The notes: generated by a model not told the origin, from the sequence alone. A stretch of DNA of 64,000 nt from Pseudomonas sp. B20(2017) (GCF_002113125.1 NZ_NEJP01000003.1:248001-312000), one strand, 5' to 3'. Shown: positions 47,982-57,050, counted from the first letter of the stretch. Program-made: numbers and translations.

Positions 47982-48830
47982 TCATTTGAATTCGACAGGG
48001 AAACCGATGGCAGGCGATGGCAGATCCACGCCGAACCATTGCTTGAACGACGCGGCATAAGTCGGGAACTCAACGCCGGTCATCGCTTCATGCAGGGCGG
48101 TGTTGACGAAGTTCAGCCAGTCCTGATCGCCACGTTTGACGGCACACGCATAGGTCTGCGGGCTCCAGGCATAGGTCGGGCTGCGATAGCGGCCAGGGTT
48201 CTGCACCATCAGGTATTTGACCGAAGACTGGTCGGTGGCGGCGGCATCGGCGCGACCGGAGTTCACCGCCTGATACATCAGATCGACGCTGTCGTACTGA
48301 TCGACCTTGGCCTTGGGCAGCGCCTGATGCACCAGCTCTTCGGCGTACACGTTCTGCAACACCGCCACGGTCACGCCATCGCCACCGGCCTGCAGGTCTT
48401 CGATTTCCTTGTACTTGCTGTTGTTCGGCAGCAGCAGGCCGACGCCTTCGCGGTAGTACGGCAGGGTGAACGCCACTTGCTGCGCACGACTGGCGGTGAC
48501 GGTGATGAACTGGCAGCTCATGTCGACCTTGTCGGTCAGCAGGTTGGGAATCCGCGCATCCGACGACTGCACCACGAACTCGACCTTGCTCGGGTCATTG
48601 AACAGCCCTTTGGCCACCATCCGGGCGATGTCGATATCAAAGCCCTGCAACTTGCCGTCCGCGCCCTGGAAGTGCCACGGTGCATTGGTGCTGCCGGTGC
48701 CCACGATCAATTTTCCACGGGCCAGGACGCTATCGAGCTTGCTGTCGGCCGCCTGGGCCATACCCATGACAGCGGACGAAGCCGCGAGAACAAAAACACA
48801 CGCTTTGAACAAGGAAGGTCGGCGATGCAT
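47982..48830 (-). CDS. ABC transporter substrate-binding protein (family 3), probable glucosaminate binder
   Basis: 282 residues. Signal peptide RRPSLFKACVFVLAASSAVM ending AQA, then the family 3 fold: LARGKLIVGTGSTNAPWHFQ, GKLQGFDIDIARMVAKGLF, MSCQFITVTASRAQQVAFTL, YSRPTYAWSP-like region. Periplasmic. ATG 48830 has GGAG eight bases upstream. First gene of the transporter operon, with an IclR-type palindrome 26 bases before its start codon. Confidence 0.92.
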   Translation of the reverse strand: MHRRPSLFKACVFVLAASSAVMGMAQAADSKLDSVLARGKLIVGTGSTNAPWHFQGADGKLQGFDIDIARMVAKGLFNDPSKVEFVVQSSDARIPNLLTDKVDMSCQFITVTASRAQQVAFTLPYYREGVGLLLPNNSKYKEIEDLQAGGDGVTVAVLQNVYAEELVHQALPKAKVDQYDSVDLMYQAVNSGRADAAATDQSSVKYLMVQNPGRYRSPTYAWSPQTYACAVKRGDQDWLNFVNTALHEAMTGVEFPTYAASFKQWFGVDLPSPAIGFPVEFK

Positions 48831-48855
48831 GGCAAGCACTCCAGAGAATTGTTTA

Positions 48856-48891
48856 TTCCGCTATACCGGAACACGGTTTGTTACTACGGAA
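48856..48891 (-). promoter_or_regulatory. Probable IclR-family operator, one perfect and one degenerate copy
   Basis: TTCCG-CTATAC-CGGAA at 48856-48871 is a perfect 5-6-5 palindrome in the leader of the transporter operon. A half-conserved copy, GTTTG-TTACTA-CGGAA at 48876-48891, has its centre 20 bases further upstream. Many IclR-type regulators bind such TTCCG/CGGAA sites, and an IclR gene lies in the same cluster. Confidence 0.65.
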
Positions 48892-49129
48892 TAGACAGCA
48901 GAAAGTGTGCCACAGGATTCGCGGGGAATCTGCAATGGATGGAAAATTCCGAGGAATCAAAGAGATATGTAAAAAGAAAAAATAGAGAAATAGTGAGAGA
49001 GCGGAGCGTGCGCTACCGTTGGCCACAACAATGCGGGTAGCAGGTTCCCAGTCGGTGCACGGGTGATCGATTCAGGGGCAGTGCCCATTGTTACCGTAAG
49101 AGATGCCGAAGAGGATGCAAGCAATAGGG

Positions 49130-49411
49130 TCAACGTTTGGTAGCAATTTTGTATACGTCTCCCCGCTCCCTTTTACCAATGGCAATGACTGTCACGATCA
49201 GCACTTCGTCTTTGACGCGATAGACCAGTCGATACCCGACATTCCGCAGCTTGATCTTGTAAGCCCCTCCAAGTCCTCTGAGCCGGTCAGCTGGAACATG
49301 CGGATTCTCAAGCCGCTCCTGAAGCTTCTTCTTCAACTGCTCCTTGAGATTCGCGTCAAGCTTTTTCCATTCTTTCCAGGCCTTCTCCGAAAACTCCAGC
49401 TCATAGGTCAT
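49130..49411 (-). CDS. relE: Type II toxin, RelE/ParE family
   Basis: 93 residues. RelE fold: YELEFSEKAWKEWKKLDANL, LKKKLQERLENPHVPADRLR, GLGGAYKIKLRNVGYRLVYR, VKDEVLIVTVIAIGKRERGD. Basic and aromatic residues at the usual mRNA-cleavage face (K, R, Y) are present, so probably a ribosome-dependent mRNA interferase. Its start overlaps the antitoxin gene by 11 bases. The 48831-49129 stretch downstream is an intergenic region holding the transporter operator. Confidence 0.93.
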   Translation of the reverse strand: MTYELEFSEKAWKEWKKLDANLKEQLKKKLQERLENPHVPADRLRGLGGAYKIKLRNVGYRLVYRVKDEVLIVTVIAIGKRERGDVYKIATKR

Positions 49412-49649
49412 CTATCGAGACCTTTATGGTCGGATCATTTTCCCGTTCCTTGCACAGAGCAATCAGCTCCAGATCCTCAAGGCGATTCATCAGCGCCTCA
49501 TAGGCTTCTGCCGGGACGCAATAAAAGGCCGGCTCATTGCGGTTGAGAATTGCGACTGAAGCACCGCCGCCTGCTGCGACAGTTCCCATGGGATTTTTTT
49601 TCAGTTCGGAAATGCTTGCCACGACTTGGGAAAGGACAATATGAGTCAT
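49401..49649 (-). CDS. Type II antitoxin, Phd/YefM family
   Basis: 82 residues. DNA-binding N-terminus THIVLSQVVASISELKKNPM and strand GASVAILNRNEPAFYCVPAE, then an acidic C-terminal helix (LEDLELIALCKERENDPTIK) that would wrap the toxin. The ATG at 49649 has GAGG nine bases upstream; the longer in-frame opening to 49760 crosses the operator and is discounted. It precedes and overlaps the toxin gene. Confidence 0.92.
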   Translation of the reverse strand: MTHIVLSQVVASISELKKNPMGTVAAGGGASVAILNRNEPAFYCVPAEAYEALMNRLEDLELIALCKERENDPTIKVSIDDL

Positions 49650-49662
49650 GAAGGTTTGCCTC

Positions 49663-49696
49663 GGAGTGCTTTTCAGAGTGCTGAAAATAGCACTCC
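49663..49696. promoter_or_regulatory. Large palindrome before the antitoxin gene, probable autoregulatory operator
   Basis: GGAGTGC-TTTTCAG (49663-49676) pairs with CTGAAAA-TA-GCACTCC (49681-49696): 14 matched bases with a two-base bulge around AGTG. It lies 13 bases upstream of the antitoxin ATG with no T run after it. Antitoxin or toxin-antitoxin complexes usually repress their own promoter through such a palindrome. The rest of the 49650-49962 gap shows nothing else identifiable. Confidence 0.6.
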
Positions 49697-49962
49697 AGGA
49701 CGCATCTGACTTCAATCCTTTTGCTACTGAAACTGCTTTCAAACCTGCATCGCTGCCCATCCGGAGCTCCTTTGATAAATGTCTGAAAACGATACCAACT
49801 GCCTGGCCTCCGCGGATCTAAGTCTTCTGAGGGAATGCTCTTGCATCAAAGTAGGACGAAATCATCCTTTGTAAGACCTACCTGTAATTTCTGACAGTAG
49901 ACCGCCGTTTTGCCCTGCTTTAACGTCAAAGGCCTTCCAGATTCATTGCTCAGGAGGCTCCA

Positions 49963-50394
49963 ATGACGACACCGACCCGATATTCAGCGTTGCCCCCGAC
50001 GTACCGGAAGGTCTTGAAAGCCAGGCGCCTTGTCGTCCTGTATTTCTTCAACGAGCACTGCGGTGCCTGCGTGTCTTCCGGCCCCGTTTTCCTTGAGATC
50101 GCCAAGCCCTTTCGGCCTTGGATGGATATCTTCATGCTCGATACAGCACAGTGTTGTCGGCATCCGGATGTCACGGGCACGCCAACGTTGTTTTTCTACA
50201 AGGAAGGCGTTCTGATCAAAAAACTGAAAGGCATCGGTTCGCAAGAATCCCTCCTGCAAGACTTCACCCAATTCCTCGGCAAAACCAGACACTGCGCTGC
50301 ACCGCGCAAACCGACCCATGACCTGAACTGGCTGCGCCACACCCTCAACACGCTCTGCACCATTCCCCGCGCAAAACGATGGAACTTTTCCTGA
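49963..50394 (+). CDS. Thioredoxin-fold protein with CGAC motif
   Basis: 143 residues, no signal peptide. RLVVLYFFNEHCGACVSSGP carries the redox motif CGAC near residue 33-36, and the cis-proline segment TGTPTLFFYKEGVLIKKLKG follows near 73. A CC pair (AQCCRHPDV) and two later cysteines are extra. The C-terminal 35 residues lack thioredoxin similarity. ATG has AGGAGG five bases upstream. Probably a cytoplasmic disulfide reductase of unknown target. Confidence 0.82.
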   Translation: MTTPTRYSALPPTYRKVLKARRLVVLYFFNEHCGACVSSGPVFLEIAKPFRPWMDIFMLDTAQCCRHPDVTGTPTLFFYKEGVLIKKLKGIGSQESLLQDFTQFLGKTRHCAAPRKPTHDLNWLRHTLNTLCTIPRAKRWNFS

Positions 50395-50462
50395 AAGTGC
50401 CACCTAAGAGCCATCAGGTAATGGCACCGTCGTTCCAATTGATCTGTAACAACTAGCCTCGA

Positions 50463-50500
50463 AGCCGGATTGGACAAGCTCCCATCCGGCTGCTTTTCTT
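50463..50500 (+). terminator. Rho-independent terminator
   Basis: AGCCGGAT (50463-50470) pairs with ATCCGGCT (50484-50491) across a 13-base loop, followed by GCTTTTCTTTATTT. Separates the thioredoxin-like gene from the wecB operon. Confidence 0.75.
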
Positions 50501-50569
50501 TATTTCTCAGAAAGAGATAAGTGCTGCCGGCCCTCGGGTCGCAGCCTTGCTTCGTCCCAGGAGGGGTCA

Positions 50570-51724
50570 ATGTCCTTTAATGTCATGATGGTTTTCGGTA
50601 CTCGCCCGGAGGCCATCAAAATGGCCCCGCTGGCCCGGGTTCTGCGTCAGTGGCCCGACATCAAACTCAACATCTGCTCCACCGGCCAGCATCGCGAGAT
50701 GCTCACTCAGGTGCTGGATGCATTCGAACTGACGGTCGACGAAGACCTGCAAGTCATGACCCACGGCCAGACCCTGAATGGTCTGTCGCAGCATCTGCTC
50801 GCCCAGCTCGATCAGGCCTACGAACGGGTCAAGCCGGACATCGTGCTGGTGCATGGCGACACCACGACCAGCTTCATCGCCGCCCTCGCCGCTTTCAATC
50901 GGCAACTGCCTATCGGCCACGTCGAGGCCGGTTTGCGTACCGGCAACCTGCGCGCGCCCTGGCCCGAGGAAGCGAATCGACGTCTGACCGGCGTGCTTAC
51001 CGACCTGCATTTCCCGCCGACCTCCAAGTCCGCCGCCAATCTGCTGCGCGAAGGCGTACCCGAAGACAACATTGAAATCACCGGCAACACCGTTATCGAT
51101 GCCTTGCTGTGGATGCGCAAGCACCAGCAGGAAATCGATTGGCATCCGCCTGCCGATTCGCCTCTGGCGGCGATTGATGAACAGCGCCGGATGATTCTGG
51201 TCACCAGCCATCGACGGGAAAACCTCGGCGACGGTTTCCGCAATATCTGCCAGGCCCTGGCCGAACTGGCCGAACAATACCCGGACGTGCAATTCGTTTA
51301 TCCGGTGCACCTCAATCCGCTGGTGCAGGAGGTGGTGTACGGCATGCTGGCCAACAAGCCGAACATCTATCTGGTGCCACCGCAGGACTATCCGAATTTC
51401 GTCTGGCTGATGGGCCGCGCGCACTTCATCCTGACTGACTCCGGTGGCGTCCAGGAGGAAGCCCCGGCGATCGGCAAACCGCTGCTGGTATTGCGCGACG
51501 TCACCGAGCGACCTTCCGTGCTCGAGAGCGGCACCATGCTGCTGGTCGGCACCGACAAGGCGCGCATCGTCAAGGAAGCCCGCCAACTGCTGGACGACCC
51601 GGACACCTACGCGCGCATGAGCCGCGTGCACTTCCCCTACGGTGACGGCCACGCCAGTGAACGCATCGCCACTCGCCTCCACGCCTGGCTGAGCGCACGC
51701 TCGGCGGCGGGTAATGGGGTATGA
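50570..51724 (+). CDS. wecB: UDP-N-acetylglucosamine 2-epimerase (non-hydrolysing)
   Basis: 384 residues. Interconverts UDP-GlcNAc and UDP-ManNAc. Family motifs: NVMMVFGTRPEAIKMAPLAR, STGQHREMLTQVLDAFEL, VHGDTTTSFIAALAAFNR, GHVEAGLRTGNLRAPWPEEA, SHRRENLGDG, and DSGGVQEEAPAIGKPLLVLR. In this operon it would supply UDP-ManNAc to the NfrB glycosyltransferase, as WecB does in E. coli. AGGAGG lies just before the ATG. Its stop overlaps nfrB by four bases. Confidence 0.96.
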   Translation: MSFNVMMVFGTRPEAIKMAPLARVLRQWPDIKLNICSTGQHREMLTQVLDAFELTVDEDLQVMTHGQTLNGLSQHLLAQLDQAYERVKPDIVLVHGDTTTSFIAALAAFNRQLPIGHVEAGLRTGNLRAPWPEEANRRLTGVLTDLHFPPTSKSAANLLREGVPEDNIEITGNTVIDALLWMRKHQQEIDWHPPADSPLAAIDEQRRMILVTSHRRENLGDGFRNICQALAELAEQYPDVQFVYPVHLNPLVQEVVYGMLANKPNIYLVPPQDYPNFVWLMGRAHFILTDSGGVQEEAPAIGKPLLVLRDVTERPSVLESGTMLLVGTDKARIVKEARQLLDDPDTYARMSRVHFPYGDGHASERIATRLHAWLSARSAAGNGV

Positions 51725-53895
51725 GCCTGGGTTGGGTCGATTTCTTCGCGTATGTGCTGTTCGGTCTCAAATATGTGGCGATTGCCCTCGCCCTGTTGAT
51801 GTTCATCCTCGGCCTCGATGACCTGTTCATCGATCTGGTGTACTGGAGCCGCAAGTTCATCCGGCGCTGGCGGATCTACGAGAAGTTCAAGCGTGCTGAT
51901 GAAGAGCGTCTCTATTCGATTCCCGAGAAGCCGCTGGCAATCATGGTGCCGGCGTGGAACGAAGTCGGCGTGGTCGGTGAAATGGCGCGTCTGGCCGCCT
52001 CGACCATCGACTACGAGAACTATCAGATTTTCGTTGGCACCTACCCCAACGATGCCGAAACCCAGGCCGATGTCGACGCGGTGTGCCAGCACTACCCCAA
52101 CGTGCACAAAGTGGTTTGCGCCCGCCCCGGCCCGACCAGCAAGGCCGACTGCCTGAACAACATCATCGACGCCATCCTGCGCTTCGAGAGCGAGGCGAAA
52201 ATCCAGTTCGCCGGGTTCATCCTGCACGACGCCGAAGACGTGATTTCGCCGATGGAATTGCGCCTCTACAACTACCTGTTGCCGAACAAGGATCTGATCC
52301 AGATTCCGGTCTACCCCTACGCGCCGGAGTGGAAAGGCTTCACCGCCGGACACTACGTCGATGAGTTCGCCGAAAACCACGGCAAGGACGTCATCGTCCG
52401 TGAAGCCCTCACCGGCCAGGTGCCCAGCGCCGGCGTCGGCACCTGCTTCAGCCGCAAGGCCATCAGCGCTCTGCTTGAGGACGGGGACGGCATCGCCTTC
52501 GATGTGCAGAGTCTCACCGAGGACTACGACATCGGTTTCCGCCTCAAGCAGAAAGGCATGAAATGCATCTTCGCCCGTTATTCGGTCAGCGATCCGAAGC
52601 TGGCGCTGGAGCAACCCTGGGTTTTCGGCATGAACCGCGAGTTCTCCCAGGTGATCTGCGTGCGAGAACACTTCCCACGTGACCTGCAACACGCAATCCG
52701 GCAGAAATCGCGGTGGATTGTCGGTATCGTTTTTCAAGGCACCAAGAACCTCGGCTGGAGCCGCAAGGGTCTGCTCAATTACTTCCTCTGGCGCGACCGT
52801 CGCGGGCTGATCGCCTACCTGCTGAGCTTTTTGGTGAACCTGCTGTTCCTCGTGCTGCTGGCGATGTGGGCGGTGACGGTCATTTCCCCGGACTCGTGGC
52901 GCTATCCCTCGATCCTCGCCGACAGCTCTTTGCTCTCGGCATTGCTGTGGCTCAACGGCTTGATGCTGCTCAACCGCCTGTTTCAGCGCGGCTGGTTCGT
53001 CACTCGCTATTACGGTCTGGTCGAAGGTCTGCTGTCGGCCCCACGAATGATGTGGAGCAACTTCGTCAACTTCTTCGCCAACCTGCGCGCCCTGCGTCAG
53101 GTCATGGAAATGGGCGATTCGCGGCGTGTGGCCTGGGACAAGACCACCCACGAATTTCCGGCGCTGACCAAAGCGCAGCGCACCCCGCTCGGCCATCGGC
53201 TGGTGGAAAAAGGTCTGCTTACCGAAGAACAACTGGAAGCGGCGATCACCAGCCCTGTGCGCCGTCGACTGGGCCGCGAACTGCTGCTGCGTGAGTACAT
53301 TGACAGCACGCAACTCGTACAAGCCCTTGCCGAACAGCTGGATCTGGAATGGGCGCCGCTCAATCCGTTCAAGCTTGACAAACGCCTGATTGATGCGGTG
53401 CCGCGCCGGGTCGCGTCACATTACGGCGTACTGCCCGTGGCCGAAGAAGGCGACACCCTGATTCTGGCCTCCGAAGGCCCGGTCAGCCAGGTTTCGCTCG
53501 GCGCCATCAGCCGTCAATTGAAACGCCCGGTGCGCAGCCGTCTTGCGCCTCAGGGCCGCGTCACATTGGGGATTCGTTACTGGTACGCCAGCCCCCGCCA
53601 GAATGAGGAAGTGCGTCACATGCTCGAAGTGCTTGAGCGCCATCAGGACGATGAAGCCCTGATGGAACGGGTCAGCCGCCATCAGGTGCTGCTGGGCAAT
53701 CTGCTGCAAGTGCGCGGTATGGTGCCGCCAACCCTGTTCAATCAGGCGTTGATCGATTTCGATGCCGAGAAAATGTCGCTCGGGGAGCATCTGATTTCTC
53801 GGGGCATGATCACCCAAGAGGTACTGGAACAGGCCCTGTCCGATCAGGCCAGCGAGCAGCAAGCCGCCTACCGCATTGTCCGGGAGGTCGCATGA
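51721..53895 (+). CDS. nfrB: Processive family 2 glycosyltransferase with c-di-GMP-type MshEN domains (NfrB)
   Basis: 724 residues. N-terminal membrane helix (YVLFGLKYVAIALALLMFIL), GT2 domain with metal-binding HDAEDVISPMELRLYN, acidic motif LTEDYDIGFRLKQ and QxxRW (IRQKSRWIVGI), then further helices (YLLSFLVNLLFLVLLAMWAV). The C-terminal 240 residues are GspE/MshE N-domain-like, with four copies of the 'LG-x-x-L-x-x-x-G-x-(8)-L-x-x-A-L' motif: about 487 (PLGHRLVEKGLLTEEQLEAA), 515 (RLGRELLLREYIDSTQLVQA), 654 (LLGNLLQVRGMVPPTLFNQA) and 685 (SLGEHLISRGMITQEVLEQA). In E. coli the NfrB MshEN domain binds c-di-GMP to switch on glycan synthesis. Couples to wecB and nfrA by four-base overlaps. Confidence 0.93.
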   Translation: MSLGWVDFFAYVLFGLKYVAIALALLMFILGLDDLFIDLVYWSRKFIRRWRIYEKFKRADEERLYSIPEKPLAIMVPAWNEVGVVGEMARLAASTIDYENYQIFVGTYPNDAETQADVDAVCQHYPNVHKVVCARPGPTSKADCLNNIIDAILRFESEAKIQFAGFILHDAEDVISPMELRLYNYLLPNKDLIQIPVYPYAPEWKGFTAGHYVDEFAENHGKDVIVREALTGQVPSAGVGTCFSRKAISALLEDGDGIAFDVQSLTEDYDIGFRLKQKGMKCIFARYSVSDPKLALEQPWVFGMNREFSQVICVREHFPRDLQHAIRQKSRWIVGIVFQGTKNLGWSRKGLLNYFLWRDRRGLIAYLLSFLVNLLFLVLLAMWAVTVISPDSWRYPSILADSSLLSALLWLNGLMLLNRLFQRGWFVTRYYGLVEGLLSAPRMMWSNFVNFFANLRALRQVMEMGDSRRVAWDKTTHEFPALTKAQRTPLGHRLVEKGLLTEEQLEAAITSPVRRRLGRELLLREYIDSTQLVQALAEQLDLEWAPLNPFKLDKRLIDAVPRRVASHYGVLPVAEEGDTLILASEGPVSQVSLGAISRQLKRPVRSRLAPQGRVTLGIRYWYASPRQNEEVRHMLEVLERHQDDEALMERVSRHQVLLGNLLQVRGMVPPTLFNQALIDFDAEKMSLGEHLISRGMITQEVLEQALSDQASEQQAAYRIVREVA

Positions 53896-56800
53896 AGCCT
53901 GTGCATCGTCACACCCTGCTGATGGGCAGCCTGTTGCTGGGCCTGAGCACTGCGTATCCGCTACAGGCGGCCCCGCTGAGCGACTTCGAACAGTTCCGCA
54001 GCTACCCCTACATGGACCGCAGTTATCGCGAGGCGAAAAAGGGCAACTGGAAAGAAGTCGAGCGACTGATGCGCCACTTGCTGGAAAAGGTCCCGAAAAA
54101 CGATGAAGCCCGAGCGCTATTGGTGGAATCTCTGGCCAAGCAACGTCGTTACAAGGAAGCCCTGCAAGCATTGCCGGACGACAGCAACGCCCTGCTCGAC
54201 CTGCGCCTGACCTGGATCGAACAGGATCCACCGACCAGCACTCAAGTGGAAAGCTGGATGGCCACCAGCAATCTGAATGACCGCGTACGTCTTTGGCAGG
54301 CCTACAGTCTGAGCCTTGCCAAGTTCGGCGGCGCAGCCAAGGCCCATGACTGGCTGGCACAACTGGCGCCCAAGGGTGACGACAACATCCTGCGCCTGGC
54401 CCGCGCCAACTGGTCGGAGCAACTGCGCGACTGGAGCGGCACCATCGACCAACTGGCGCCGCTGGCCGCGCGCAAGCAACTGGACGCCGAAGGCTGGCAA
54501 CGGCTGGCCAACGCTTACGTGCAGCGTCTCGATGAAAAGCCGCTGCAGCAACTGCTGCAACAGGCGCCGAGCCCCGAGGCCGCGCGCAACGTTCGACTGG
54601 CGATGGTCGACCGCGCTATCGCCATGGGCCACGAGCAACAGGCCCAGCGCTGGATGCAGTCGCTGCCGGCTAGCGACCTCGCCGATCCCGCGCAACGTCA
54701 GCGTTTGTGGGAACTGGCGCGCAAGACCGAAGATGTGCCCACCGTGCAGCGCCTGAGCAACGATCTGCAACGTCCCTGCCTGGAGACCGCCGAATGGCTG
54801 TCGCGCCAGGATCCGGAAGCGGCACTCAAGCAACTGCACAGTTGTACACCGACGGATGATCCACAAACCTGGCTGGTACTCGCCCAGCGCCTGCAAGCCA
54901 CGGATCTTTTGCAACGCACTCGTCTGCCGGAGCCTTGGGATACCCGTCGTCAGGCCCAAGTACTCGACATCTGGCAGGAGCAGGGTCGCAGTGCGGAGGT
55001 CAACGCCTGGCTGGCCGGGCAGAAACAGACGCCCGATATCGTCAAGCGCCGCGCAGAACTGACGCAACGCATGGGGCGAATGATCGAAGCAGAAACCCTG
55101 TGGGAACTGCATTACCGGCAGACCGACAACTTGTCCTCGCTGAATCAGGCGACTTACCTGGCGGTGAATGCGGGCGATCGTGCGCATGCCCAGCAGCTGC
55201 TGGAGTCCGCATTCGATCGTCATGACGGACGTTTACCGGCGACGGCGTTGCAGCGGCTGGCCGGTCTATATGCCGCAGCGCCATCCACGACACCCGAGCA
55301 ACAACGGCGTATGGCGCTGCTGCTCAACCGGGTGGACGGCGCCACACGCGGCCAACTGCTCGCGCAACTCGCGGAGACCGGCCAGTGCGACGCCGTGCAG
55401 CAAGCCATCGGCAGCCACCCGCAAGCGGCTGGCGATTACCGCGCACTCGGTCGCTGCGCCATGCCTGAACGCCCGGGTGAAGCCGTCGTCTACTACCAGC
55501 AGGCTGAAAAGCTCGGCGATCGCAGCAGTCGTCTGCCGCTGGCCTATGCCCTGGAAGCGGCCGGTGATTCTGCCGGCGCACTGGCCATCTGGCGCAGCTT
55601 CCCGACCGCCGAACTCAGCGACAACGCACGTCTGACGGCCAGTCGCAGCGCACTGAATGTCGGCGACAGCCAGACCGCCGAAACCTACTGGCAACAGAGC
55701 ACCACTCGCGGCGCCAATGAGTGGGCCCTCGGCGCAGCCATTGCCGATGCACGGGGTGATCACACCCAGGCACTGCAACGTCAGCGTCAGGCCCTGCAAC
55801 TGGCACCGGATGCCGGGCACTTCTACGCCGCATCGGTTACCGCGCAAAAGGCCGGCGATTTGCCGCAAAGCACTGCTTGGCTGGCCGAAGCGGTACGCCG
55901 CGAGCCGAACAACCCGCGTTATCGCGCCGACTACGGCATGCGTCTGGCCGGTGCCGAAACCCGCGAAGAGCGCGCCACGGCGATTCCGTATCTGCAACAG
56001 GCCACCCACGATTTCCCCGAGGATTACCGTCTCGGCGAAACCCTGGCCTGGCGCTACGACGAAGTCGAAGACAGCGCCTCTGCCCGCAAGGAACTGCGCC
56101 GGGTGATCGATCTGGAGCAGAACCCCGTAGCCGCCGACGACGAAGACGGCAGCATGGAAGCCCGCCGCTATCGCCAGCGCCGCGCCCATGAAACGCTATC
56201 GCGCCGTGACAGTCGCACGATTGCCAGTACCTGGTCGCCCGCCGGTGTTTCGACCAACGACTTCGTACGCCCGGACGAAAGCCAGGGCTCGCGCCGTCGC
56301 GCGGACTCGCAGAACGTGCAGTTGGCGATGTGGGACCATGCCCTGGGCGAAGAACCGAGCCGCGCCGGCAGCACGCTGTCGGTGTACGGTCGCGTGCTGT
56401 TGGGCGGACAAGGTCGCTCCAGTTACGCGGAGTCCCTCGCCGCCGGTGTCGGTCTGCGCTACAAACCGTGGGGCACGCAGAACATCAACTTCTACGGCGA
56501 GATCTACAAACAGAGCCAGTTCGACGATGACGACAGTCACAGCCTGAGCCTCGGCCAGATGCTGGTGCCGGAAAAGCTGTTCGATCAGGTCAACGATCAC
56601 CGCAAGGACGGCCACACCACCACAGACTACCTGCTGCGCGCCACCGCCTCATTCCTCGATCAGGGCAAATACCGCAACGACTGGCGCGTCGACGAGAACG
56701 ATTGGGACGAGCGCTTCCTCTACCTCGATGCAGCGTGGTGGACCAAGGCCGGCGATCACCAGTGGCTGTCGCGCTTCCAGCAAGGTCACGCCTGGAAACT

Positions 56801-57050
56801 GCCCAACAGCGGCGCCCAGACGATCATGCCTTACGGCTTCCTCGAGTTTGCCAGCCAGGACCCGAGCAACGACTGGCGCCAGGACCTGCGCACCGGTGTC
56901 GGTCTGCGCTGGCAATGGTGGTATGACGAGGATCGCTACAACGCCTACCGTTCGAAACTGACGGTACGTACCGAATATCAACAGTCGCTGGGCGGCAATC
57001 TGTATGAAGGCGGCAACGGTGTACTGGTGGGCGTGGAGTGGAATTTCTGA
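53892..57050 (+). CDS. nfrA: Outer-membrane glycan exporter/phage-receptor protein, NfrA type
   Basis: 1,052 residues. Signal peptide (HTLLMGSLLLGLSTAYPLQA), then a long run of TPR-like helices at about 30-780 (YREAKKGNWKEVERLMRHLL; VKRRAELTQRMGRMIEAETL; YYQQAEKLGDRSSRLPLAYA), and the NfrA C-terminal domain at about 820-1052, a strand-rich barrel ending in WNF, the aromatic C-terminus of outer-membrane beta-barrels. E. coli NfrA is the phage N4 receptor component that exports the glycan made by NfrB. Overlaps nfrB by four bases and the next gene by one. Confidence 0.92.
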   Translation: MKPVHRHTLLMGSLLLGLSTAYPLQAAPLSDFEQFRSYPYMDRSYREAKKGNWKEVERLMRHLLEKVPKNDEARALLVESLAKQRRYKEALQALPDDSNALLDLRLTWIEQDPPTSTQVESWMATSNLNDRVRLWQAYSLSLAKFGGAAKAHDWLAQLAPKGDDNILRLARANWSEQLRDWSGTIDQLAPLAARKQLDAEGWQRLANAYVQRLDEKPLQQLLQQAPSPEAARNVRLAMVDRAIAMGHEQQAQRWMQSLPASDLADPAQRQRLWELARKTEDVPTVQRLSNDLQRPCLETAEWLSRQDPEAALKQLHSCTPTDDPQTWLVLAQRLQATDLLQRTRLPEPWDTRRQAQVLDIWQEQGRSAEVNAWLAGQKQTPDIVKRRAELTQRMGRMIEAETLWELHYRQTDNLSSLNQATYLAVNAGDRAHAQQLLESAFDRHDGRLPATALQRLAGLYAAAPSTTPEQQRRMALLLNRVDGATRGQLLAQLAETGQCDAVQQAIGSHPQAAGDYRALGRCAMPERPGEAVVYYQQAEKLGDRSSRLPLAYALEAAGDSAGALAIWRSFPTAELSDNARLTASRSALNVGDSQTAETYWQQSTTRGANEWALGAAIADARGDHTQALQRQRQALQLAPDAGHFYAASVTAQKAGDLPQSTAWLAEAVRREPNNPRYRADYGMRLAGAETREERATAIPYLQQATHDFPEDYRLGETLAWRYDEVEDSASARKELRRVIDLEQNPVAADDEDGSMEARRYRQRRAHETLSRRDSRTIASTWSPAGVSTNDFVRPDESQGSRRRADSQNVQLAMWDHALGEEPSRAGSTLSVYGRVLLGGQGRSSYAESLAAGVGLRYKPWGTQNINFYGEIYKQSQFDDDDSHSLSLGQMLVPEKLFDQVNDHRKDGHTTTDYLLRATASFLDQGKYRNDWRVDENDWDERFLYLDAAWWTKAGDHQWLSRFQQGHAWKLPNSGAQTIMPYGFLEFASQDPSNDWRQDLRTGVGLRWQWWYDEDRYNAYRSKLTVRTEYQQSLGGNLYEGGNGVLVGVEWNF

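Noticed and set aside
51637..53322. 561-codon open frame on the minus strand
   Set aside because: Antisense to nfrB, whose motifs and operon overlaps are convincing.
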